Below are positions 1 to 12,200 of a DNA stretch of 64,000 bases, in pieces. Under the pieces are notes generated by a model. The model was not told where the DNA came from. It did not search any database and saw only the letters and a list, made by a program, of their open reading frames with translations. Numbering within the stretch: the first letter of the stretch is position 1; the number at the start of each line of letters is the position of its first letter. A program made the position numbers and the translations under genes. Source of the stretch: Owenia fusiformis (taxonomy: Eukaryota; Annelida; Polychaeta; Sabellida; Oweniidae); contig CAIIXF020000008.1 of NCBI GenBank assembly GCA_903813345.2, positions 2,305,341 to 2,369,340 on the forward strand, in the 5' to 3' direction.

Positions 1-263
1 GGAAAAGTACAAATACATAAGAAAGCTGCAATTATTGTTGTTTTTGTCATTGTTCCTGATCTATATTTTCTGATCTAAATTATGATTGAACAGGCCAATA
101 TACTCCTGTCTAAAGAACATAAAAATTGGTATAATCAAGTGAGATCATGTCAAATAATGGTCCTCAAAACAAAACACGTGTTTTTCTCAATTGATAGTGA
201 ATGCTTTGCTAGCTCTGTCCATCTAAAGTAAGTTTACTCTACCAAATTAACCAAGGATCTCAC

Positions 264-3200
264 CATGTGCTGCCAAAGCATTCCTGAGTTCAAATGAGTT
301 TATACTTCCAGTTCCATCTGCATCATACGAGTAAAATGTTTTCTGCAATTAAAATAAATATCAATACTAAGCTCAGTGACATAGCCAGGATTTGACACAA
401 GGGGGTTCAAATATTTTCAGCAAATTCTTTTGGAGCCACCTAATGATGAATTTTGTAAATATTCTTCCAAATTATACTCTGCCAAATTTGCTTTTTTGCC
501 AAATTTGCCTAAATGACTTTGTCTAAAGCGAAATTTGCTTAAATTTTGCCAGTTTGCTAAGTTTTATCAATTTTTGCCAGTTTGCTAGAATTTAAAAGTT
601 TTACCTTTGCCAAACAATTGTAACTGGTAAACAACTGAGTGATTGCAAAAGCTCACCATGTGAGCTAAACATAGGTGAACTATCCCAATTTTTGACTAAT
701 TGTGTTAATTATTTAAAGGCAAAAATCTAGAACCTTTTTCACCCATCTTAAAATAGATCATTTTTCATTGTATTTCTATCATCGACCAAAAATATGTTTG
801 CCCAATTGCCAAAAAGATGAGAGACCAAATAGCATTTAAAACTACAAGAGACTACACAGTCCTTAATATAAAACTCCTCTTATCTCAAACTTGAATCTAA
901 CTTGGCTATTGGCAGATAATTTTTTAAACAATTTTTAAATTACCCACATAACATAACAACATATTCTTATTTTTACTATGTTTAGTTCTAGAAAGACAAT
1001 TATATTTCAGTATCTCAATTGCTCTCACTTCCAGGTTTATAATGGTTATATAGGCTTACCTTCCACATTTTGAGACTGTCCCAAAGAAAAACAAATTCAT
1101 TGTATCCAAGCTTTCCTGAGTGGTCAACCTAGACACTGGTTAAGAAAAATGATTATACCCAATTCATAATTGGTTGATATGGATTTATGTTCTGCATTCT
1201 GGCCATAAATGGGGAATTTTGTCCCCATAAGTATAGTCCTAGTGAAATGAATGTTGAAATTACATAAGAAAAGAATACCCAGTTAAATAAATCATAACTC
1301 TTTGCAAATATTACTTTTCTGGAAACTGCCATTTACGTATTAACTATATTTAAAGGATACATCCACAAGGGACACCATAGATTTACAAGCATCTAACCCA
1401 ATGTCTTTGTGGTTTTCATCTGGAAAACATAAAATATTTCTGTTAAGGTACCTGTAACTGTCAAATGAGAATACAGCATATGTGTATGATGGACGCCTAC
1501 CATACTGGCAAAAAATGTTCCTTGTAGACTGATGGTGTTTCTGTATGTATTAAAACAAATATAGAAAATTTCTAAATAACATTTCCAGAATTTTCCTGAT
1601 GTGTCCAATGTTTTCCTACACAGACACTATGTATAGAAACTACATACCATCACACTATACTTTTAATGTTTTTGAGTATTTCTCATAAAGAGGGTCCATT
1701 CAACAACATTTTGAAATCCTCTAAAGCCTATAATACACTGTAATTGCTAACCCTCTAGTACTTACCATTTCTTAAGCCATTATTGAGCACTTTCCTGAAT
1801 TCATAAACATCACACTCCATATCCTGAAAATAGTCAAACTTACAATACAGAACACAATTTTGGAATTACTTTCATGAGATTGCACAGTAGCCTCCCATCT
1901 AAAACATTCCAGTGCCACATATTTACAAAAAGGACCTTATATGGAAGAAATAACTGTTTTACTCTATTTGGAAAGTAATTCTTCAACACCAAGATGATTA
2001 TAAACTCTGAACGTACCAAATACAGTTTAATAATCCCAATCATCCTGTAAACCTAACTTACTTCTCCTGAAATGTCGTAGAAGAATTGTTTAAAGCTGTT
2101 CTCCATGGTGTGTATGGCAGGGTCTCTGTTTGGAATAGGATTTGTGGTTGGCACTTCAGCTGTCTCTGCAGGGAGCCTGAGGAATAAAACGGAAGATCAT
2201 TATTGTTTTCGTAAAACTTCATAACATTGGTTATTGATATAAATGCTGATTTGCCACTAGAAACCTTATGATTTTACTAGAAAACATGATTAATGTTTTA
2301 GACATCACGAATTGGAAAAGCATATTTTGGAAAAATTAGGATATTAACTCACTCAGAATGGTTGTCTTTCTCAAAGCATAATAGGACATTGCTTACTCAG
2401 AATGGTTGTCTTTCTCAAAGCATAATAGGACATTACTTACTCAGAATGGTTGTCTTTCTCAAAGCATATTAGGACATTACTTACTCAGAATGGTTGTCTT
2501 TCTCAAAGCATATTAGGACATTACTTACTCAGAATGGTTGTCTTTCTCAAAGCATATTAGGACATTACTTACTCAGAATGGTTGTCTTTCTCAAAGCATA
2601 TTCTCAACATGAACTCCGACTCCTCATCAGGGTGATATGTAGATGGCACTACCACATATTCTCCTGGAGGCAAACTAAACCTGAAAAATGAATGCAATTT
2701 TGAATTAAAATACTTTCCAGCAAAGATAAATAAGTTTTGTTAAAAGTGGGATGTTTCCAGGGAATGCTTATCCCCTTCTAAGGTTAATTCAGGATAAATA
2801 TATTCAAAAATATTTCAATAAAATCCAGGTTATATAACAAAAAAGAAGATTTAATAAAAATATTCAAGAAAATAGATATTCAGGGGGCCATTAACAGAAA
2901 CTTCGTAAAGTTAAGAATTGGTAAAATTCATTGTTCTCTAACTGTGACGTCATTATATCCATGGTTACAACAACTGATCTTCGAATTCGTAACTTTACGA
3001 AGTTTCTGTTAATGACCCCCTGAATATAATGTTATTTTTTGTTGTGCTATTTTCTTTTTCAGAGGTATGACAGTTACAATCTAAAAATCAGACCTGTAGC
3101 AGCCAATGAAGAATTAACAGTGAATTAAAAAACTATGTTCTGGGATTGCTAATGTGATAATCACATAAAGGCAATAAATTAGCAAGATAAAAGCATCATA

Positions 3201-6200
3201 TCCACAATTTTAATAGATAGACTAAACAGACAAAATATAACAAAATCAATAGTTAAACATCTGATTTGATTCGACTTTGAAGTTGAATTTCCCATGACCT
3301 GGAATCCTTTCAAGACAGAGACACCAGACTTCTTGAGTGCATTTAGTAAAAAATATCAAACAAAATGATTTTTTCCAATAGTTAATCCCTTCAGACGAAG
3401 ACAAAAATTACTGACTTTCCCGAGGGGCAATCAAGCCTGAGAGGTATAAATACCAGTTTGAATCAGACTCTAATCATTCATGTTTGAAACTCTGATCAGG
3501 CGACAACTCTGAGATATTCAAGATGGTTGATACAGCAGATGATGATGTCTTCTATGACTTTGACCAGCTACAGCAGCAGATTGACACCCCTGTAGATGTT
3601 AAATTCCTGGACATGGAGCTACACATCGCCTACAACAAGTTAAGACGTGCCAATGATCAACTTCTGTTCTTAGATGATCAGATCCGACAGATGGGAGTTC
3701 GACTAAACAGAGCCAATTCAACCCGGAGATCAGCCTTTGTTTACAGTCTGAGGTTGAAGATCAACACTATGCAGGGACTGAAGTGTGTCATGTACAAGTA
3801 TGCTACACAGCAAGCTGGCAAGTTCTACCAACTGAAGGAGCGACGTGATTCCATCTCAACCCCATTAGACGCTGATTCAACTTTCGATGACTGGGACATT
3901 TCTGATCTCTCTACAGATACGATTGGTCAAGACTAGCAACCAAACTTCACTCAAATGACAAAACCCAACGGCCCTTTTCAGGGCCAACCATTACTTCCAA
4001 AAGAGTTATGAATTATGAATAGAATAGTTACATGTTTTTTTTAAATACATGTAGTGTGATTGTCTGACATAGAACGGGAACAAGTAGATGTAATTGTATA
4101 TACTTTTTCAGGCCCATAGCCAGGGGGGTTTGGGGGATTCAAGCATGACCCCCCTGGCCACAATTCCTTCAAAATCATTCAGTTTTTCACCATTCTGAGC
4201 ACTTTTCAAGTGATTTTGGACCAAAGTTGTCAAAAAAGAACCCCTCTTGGAATTTTTCAAAAAGTGAACCCCACTTGGCAAATCCTGGCTATGGGCCTGC
4301 TTGTAGCATGCTTTCTAAATATCAAACAAACCAAATATTACTTTCCTTGATCCTAACCTATTAGGCTTAAGTACATGACAATGTCAACTCCCAAGAGGAG
4401 CAAAGCCAACAACCAAGATATTATTTCCACATTCATTTCCTAGTATTTCCAAAAGTTTCTTCTTTAATTTGAACATCTCAAGCTTCATTAGGCTCAAATG
4501 TGATATTATAAAAAGCAATAAATGTTAAAACTCCAGCTCTGCCAGATCAGAAAACATGAAGAAAATTTATAATTGTGTATGTGCAGTTTAGTTTAGTATA
4601 ATTCAACTTTCATGCATGGATGGGATGAATTTATTTCTCGCTTATTTATCAACCAAATTTCTTAATTTTTTTTCAAAAACATGTGATTATGAATGCTATG
4701 CATTCGAGTTAAGTATTGCTTTTAAAATGATATGTGTGACCCCTAAAATTTAGTTTTAAACATGGGCTTTTAATTAGAAGGGTATGCAACTCTGTGTTAT
4801 AACATGAGACCTTCAAAATGAGCAATGCCATGCTTCCCTTTTATGGTAATATTTCAAAAAGTATTAGATAAATGTATATGTTTTAGTACTATTTCGAATA
4901 AAAATCAATTTTCAATATGATTAAAGCATAAAATATATTCAATCTCAGGTAAAAGTAAACAAAAAGACCAATAAGAATAAGAGGTATCAAAATGTTCTCT
5001 TTGAGTATTGCATTGTGGGTAATTATTCAAGAACACATTCCAATTAAAAATATAATTTTTGGGACAATGTTCACTTTCTGTATTGTCATAATAATGAAGG
5101 CTTCCATTTTTTATTAAATTATCAACATGTATGCAGAAAATCATGTTTTTATTTTTGAGTTATTTCTTGAAAACATCCACAAAAAGGACAAAATAATATT
5201 TTCTTGGAATGTGTACATTCTCCAATTTTGAAAACCCAAAGGCAATACTTATGTAAGAAATATGGGAAGTTGCCTACCCTTCTAGTTGAAAGCCCATGTT
5301 TTAAATAAATTCATGATTTTTCGAAAATAAAACGTTATTCAAAAACCACTTTTTGAAATGAAAATAAAAGTTTCACAATCATTTTGATAACAATCGGTAC
5401 AACTAGAATATAAGCCAAAGTGGTTTAAACTTTATATGGGGGCTTTAAGAATATCTATTCCACACAACGAAATGTTGATGATCGATCAAACAAGCCATGA
5501 GAAAAGTCGAGAACATAAGTTTTGATAGTATGGCAATAGCTGACTTTCATCAATGGGAACAAGTTAAAAAGCCAGTTCAATTTTGCCTTGCCCCCCCCCC
5601 CCCCCAACCCCCCTGCTATGGGCCTGGAATATACAAAGTCAAGTCACCATGCCCATCCAAGTCATCTTTATTAAGTTAACATTGCATATCTTTCAAGGTG
5701 TTTAACAGTCACCAATGAGAAATTGACAGTGATTTAAATAAAAAAGGTTTGTTGAGATTAATTTCCTTCCCTTGATTAGCAAGATAAAATAATTCAATCA
5801 TTCATCATTAAATGCCTTATATAAATTAAACCCAGGTAAAGTAACAGATTTCTAATCAAAATATATCTTTGATGTTGATTCCTAGACAGAATCTCCAGAC
5901 TTCTTGAGTGCAAGCAAAAAATAGATCACACAAAATGATTTGATCTTCTAGTTAATCCCTTCAGACAAAGATAAAAATCATAGACTTTCCCAAGGGGCAA
6001 TCAAGCCTAAGAGGTATAAATACCAGTTTGAATCAGACTCAGATCATTCATGTTTGAAACTCTGATCAAGCGACAACTCTGAGATATTCAAGATGGTTGA
6101 TTCAGCAGATGATGATGTCTTCTATGACTTTGACCAGCTACAGCAGCAGATTGACACCCCTGTAGATGTTAAATTCCTGGACATGGAGCTACACATCGCC

Positions 6201-9200
6201 TACAACAAGTTAAGACGTGCCAATGATCAACTTCTGTTCTTAGATGATCAGATCCGACAGATGGGAATTCGTTTAAAGAGAGCCAATGCAACTCGGAGAT
6301 CAGCCTTTGTTTACAGTCTGAGGTTGAAGATCAACACTATACAAGGACTGAAGTGTGTCATGTACAAGTATGCTACACAGCAAGCTGGCAAGTTCTACCA
6401 ACTGAAGGAGCGACGTGATTCCATCTCAACCCCATTAGACGCTGATTCAACTTTCGATGACTGGGACATTTCTGAACTCTCTACAGATACGATTGGTCAA
6501 GACTAGCAACCAAACTTCACTCAAATAACAAAACCCAACGGCCCTTTTCAGGGCCAACCATTACTTCCAAAAGAGTTATGAATTATGAATAATACATGGA
6601 CTGAATACATGGTTTTCTAAATACATGTACATGTAGTGAGATTGTCTGAGAAAGGGAACAAGTAGATGTAATTGTGTATAATTTGTAAGGCCTGTAGCCA
6701 GGGGATTCAAGCATGCCCCCCTGGCCAAAAATTCCTTCAAAATCATTCAGTGTTTCACCATTCAGAGCACTTTTCAAGTGATTATGGCCAAAACTGTCAA
6801 GGAACCCTCTTGGAATTTTTCAAAAAGTGAACCCCACTTGGCAAATCCTGGCTATGGGCCTACTTGTAGCATGCTTTCTAAATATCAAACAAACCAAATA
6901 TTACTTTCCTTGATCCTAACCTTTCAGGCTTAAGTACATGACAATGTCAACTCCCAAGAGGAGCAAAGCCAACAACCAAGATATTATTTCCACACTCATT
7001 TCATAGTATTTCCAAAAGTTTCTTCTTTAATTCGAACATATCAAGCTTCATTAGGCACAAATGTGAATTACAAAAAGCAATAAATGTTAAAACTCCAGCT
7101 CTGCCAGAATTGATCAGAAAATATGAAGAAAATTTATAATTGTGTATGTGCAATTTAGTTAAGTACAATTCAATATCACAAGCATCAAATTTTGCCTTTA
7201 AATTATGATAACAAACCTATTTGGTTTCAATAAGTATTTATTGTTTGTTTCACCCCGTTTTTAAATAAAATACTTTGGGGACATCAACATCTACTGAAAA
7301 TTATCACTCTTGACACAGAGGATAGAGATGAAGTAAAATGGAAGTCAACCTCACTTAAATATGAAAGACCCAGAATGTCTGAAAAATGTCAAAGAGTGCT
7401 AATCAAAAACTAAAAAGACAAATACATAACAAAAAATTAAAAATATTGCTTTAAAGGCCCCATGCAAAGTTTGAAAATATATTTTTATCATTCATTTACT
7501 CTTTATCATGACTTTAAAATTTATTTTAGAGATTTTTGAAAAAAGGTATCAAATATTCCAATTTACCGACATTTTTCAAATAAAAGTTAAAATTTTTATA
7601 ATCGTCAAATTCTCCGCTATACAGTGCAAAACACATGATATTTTTAACACCATTGCAAAGATTGAACAGAGGACACACTATTTCAATAATAAAATGGCAT
7701 TTCTTATATGCCACTTTAATGTTTTAGCATATTAAAAAATATTTTCCAACCCAAGGGACATCATCGTGATGTCACTCAGCTGGCAAACATTTTTTGAAAA
7801 ATTTGAATTTTTTTTCTGTCAATCTTTCTTAAATGACTTAACTTCACAAATAAACCAATGTTGTTTCAATAGGTTGAAAATAAGAATACGGTATATCATA
7901 TATCAATAGTACTGTACCATTGGTTTCTATGAGAACTTAATTTTAAAATGCATTTTTCTGTGAACAACTTTCATGCATAGATGGGATGAATTTATTTCTC
8001 GCTTATTTATCAACCAAATTTTTAAATTTTTTTCAAAAACATGTGATTATGAATGCTATGCATTCGAGTTAAGTATTGCTTTAAAAACGATATGTGTGAC
8101 CTCTAAAATTTAGTTTTAAATAAATTCATGATTTTTCAAAAACAAAATGTTATTCAAAAACAACTTTTTGAAATGAAAATAAAAGTTTCACAATCATTTT
8201 GATAACATTCGGTAAGACTAGAATATAAGCCAAAGTGGTTTAAACTTTATATGGGGGCTTTAAGAATATCTATTCCATACATCGAAATGTTGATGATCGA
8301 TCAAACAAGCCATGAGAAAAGTCGAGAACATAAGTTTTGATAGCATGGCAATAGCTGACTTTCATCAATGGGAACAAGTTAAAAAGCCTGTTCAATTTTG
8401 CCTGAATGTTTGAATTGTAATTCTGACAAAGTATTTTAAATATTGACAAAATGTATTTAAGACTGTTCACAAAATGTATTTCTCTTGGTAAGGTTTGGAG
8501 GAGAGAGGCTCACTGCCATGGGCCTGGATATAAATATACAAAGTCAAGTCACCACGCCTATCCAAGTCATCATAGCATAACTTTCAAAGTGTTTAACAGT
8601 TACCAATGAGAAATTGACAGTGAATTAAATAAAAATAATTGTTGAGATTAATTCTAATTTCCTTCCCTTGATTAGCAAGATAAAATAATTCAATCATTCA
8701 TCATTAAATGCCTTATATAAATTAAACCCAGGTAAAGTAACAGATCTCTAATCAAAATATATCTTTGAAGTTGATTCCTAGACAGAAACTCCAGACTTCT
8801 TGAGTGCAAGCAAAAAATAGATCACACAAAATGATTTGTTCTTCTAGTTAATCCCTTCAGACAAAGATAAAACTTACTGACTTTCCCGAGGGGCAATCAA
8901 GCCTAAGAGGTATAAATACCAGTTTGAATCAGACTCTAATCATTCATGTTTGAAACTCTGATCAGGCGACAACTCTGAGATATTCAAGATGGTTGATACA
9001 GCAGATGATGATGTCTTCTATGACTTTGATGAGCTACAACAACAGATTGACACCCCTGTTGATGTCAAATTCCTCGACACTGAACTACATATTGCCTACA
9101 GAAAGTTGGAACGTGCATATGACCAAATGCTGCTCTTGAATGATCAGATACGGCAGTTGGAGATTCGACTAAACAGAGCCAATTCAGCCCATAAATCAGC

Positions 9201-12200
9201 CTTTGTTTACAATCTGATATTGAAGATCGGCACTTTAAAGGGACTGAAGTATGTCATGAACCAGTATTTTATTAAACAAGCTGGCAAGATCTTCCAACTC
9301 AAAGAGCAACGTGACTCCATCTCATCCCCATTGGACGCCGATTCAACCTTTGATGAGTGGGACATTTCTGATCTCTCTTCGGATACAATTGGTCAAGACT
9401 AGCAGATAAACTCAATTCAATTATCAAAACCCAACGGCCCTTTTAAGGGCCAACCATTACTTCCAAAAGAGTTATGAAATATGAATACATGTACATCATG
9501 TAGTATGATTCTTGTGTGGGAATGTATGCATGTGATGTATAAATGTAATTTCCCTGACCTTGAATGGTGGTGATCAGATTATAAGATACCATTATCTCGG
9601 AAACAATATCTAAAATTGTGATAGTCTGCTATGGTCATTTCTATTCATTCATTGATCATGATCCTCCAAGCTCTTAACTGAGCAATCATTTATTCATTGC
9701 ATTATTGTTATTGTTACTGAAATTGTTATTGAAATCATGATGTCATACAGTCATCAAAACAATAAATTAAAAGTAAAATAAATGTATAATTTTTGCCCCC
9801 CCCCCTCTTGTACTGTCTTTCTACACTTAACACCTACCTTTTTGAGAGCTGTCTTTTATCAGAGTAGTAATCTACTTTATCTATATAAGTGTGATATTGG
9901 AAATACTTCTTTGGCATTGGCACATTTGGAAACTCTCTAACACACTGAAAAACATATAATATTTTCTTGTAGCATTTCCCTAGGTACTTGTTGATGGAAT
10001 ACATGGAACTAAAGAGCAAGAGGAACTTACAGTTAACTACAACATTTACATGTTCAAGCTTTTAAGACAGCTCAAGTTTTTCAAATATTTTCAGCGCTTT
10101 AAACCATATGTGTATCCCTCCATGACAAATATAGCCACACATGCCTTGTTGGGAAAACAGACAGATGCAAGATTTACTTTAATTGAGATTAATAGGAGAA
10201 GATATGTTCATACCTTGTATATAACAAATCCTATGAAGTGGTTTTTGCTGCCTTTATGTTTAAGTCTTCTCTTGTCCTTCTGACTGAGTTCAATTACCAG
10301 TGTGCAGATATCATCATCATCGTCATCTGCATCACGGAGAGACATCTTAAATTGTGGATTCATCCAATGTGTTTCTGAAACATACAATGATAATATTTAC
10401 ATATTAAGTCAATGGTACTTTGTAAAACAAGGCACTATGATGTGAAAAGATGTAACTACCTGGTTACAATTCCAAAAATGTGACAATTTGTAACAGAACC
10501 TGAATGGCAGTCATAAAAATTAATGATGATGACACTATGTCACAATATATTATGCTGGTGATGCCATAAATATTCAACAAAAGCAAACTAGCTTAGAACA
10601 AAATGAAACCTATTAAAAGGCCATTGGTATGCACAACTACAGAGAGATAAAGGACTGGGTGGGTCCAATGGCGTGACTGGGTAGGTGAGTGAGCAAATAG
10701 CATACAATGTACCAAAATGTGAAAATACATATACAAATTTTGAAGAAGCAAATTTTCAGACATATTTTCTGAATCAAACATCTTCCTTTTCCTCAAAATG
10801 TCTATTAATATGTGATGTGAGCACCTAAATTGGGAAATACAGTTTACTTTATATCCTCATATACTTTTTAAACACTTCAGAAAACTTTGCAATTAATTAT
10901 GTCCACCTCAGTAAAATTTGGATTCTAGATGAGGGTTAAATTAATTTATATGCATTTTAGTGTTTAAAATACAAAATGATATAATTAAAAAATTCAACAA
11001 GTTCAAAAAGATGCAGGTAGATTGCTTGCTGTTAATGTTTAAATCACACCACATTGGTAAATATACACTGTTCTTCCAACCTTTTTTAATTATAATTTTG
11101 AAAATGACCACCATTAATAAGACTACAGCCCCTATATTATACATCTAAACTGAGTATATGTTATCATCAGTTTGAACGTTCTCATAAAATGAAAAACTGA
11201 GCAGCAGCAAGACACAAGGAAAATGTTGTGGATTAAGTCATTGATAATTGCTGTATTGTGTCTTCTGGCCATAAAGCAAGGTAAGATTCAATTCTAAAAT
11301 ACTTTTTGGTAACTAATGAAGGAGTCAATTATGACCCCTGTTACACAGGACAGTTGAAATGCTTCGCTGTTTGACGCTAACTCAAGCCCTAGACACCACG
11401 TACAAATGTAATTTCCCGTCTTTCGTAGCATTTCATTCGATTCCCTGCCTTTCCTCGCATTGATATGACAAAAAGTATTTAATCTTAAAAAACGCAGGTT
11501 TTACCGTATATGTATACAGTAGTTTTGAAACGTTTATCTGATCTATTAGCGAATAAACCTAGAATATTTAAACGTCCCTCTTTCGGAAAACTTACATAAG
11601 ATATGCTTACTAAATAAAAGGTTGTGTCATACATGTTTAATATTTAGATCTTCTTGCGCCTCGAATAATTATATCTTGAATGTAATTCTAAAGATGATAC
11701 TGTTACTATTGCTTCCCGGAGAATCACATCAGGGAATTTAGCCGATTTGATTGATTTGAAAATGTCTCTTTTCAGAAATCGTATTCAACTGGCTCTCGCC
11801 CCATTGCAATACTTGTACTAGTTGTTCCATTATTTTATTCTTCAACGATTTTAAATTGTAATTGAATTTAAGCTTCATGTTTAAATATTTTGAATTAACA
11901 TTTCAAAACTTCCGTATACAAATACGGTAAAACCTGCGGACAAGGAACGGTGGCCAAAATTGTTTCTTGTCGACAGATATTTGCCACAGAGAGGCTCCAT
12001 GTTTTAGGCCAGCCCCAAATACTATTGAAGTGTCCTAGGACGATGCTTACAACTGATATTCAAGTTTCTTCCTTTTTGCGCCATTTTCGAATTTAACAGA
12101 CGGCTGATGGATTAACATACTAATTTATGTCCAAATCAATCAAATATGCATGGAATATTGGCGAGACGGGTAATATTCATATTAAAATGAATTGGTCATG

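Noticed and set aside
3970-3985. Stem-loop as a bacterial-type terminator or chance palindrome
   Set aside because: The genes are eukaryotic with a TATA promoter; loop, flanks and downstream element match the histone mRNA form and are conserved in all three copies.
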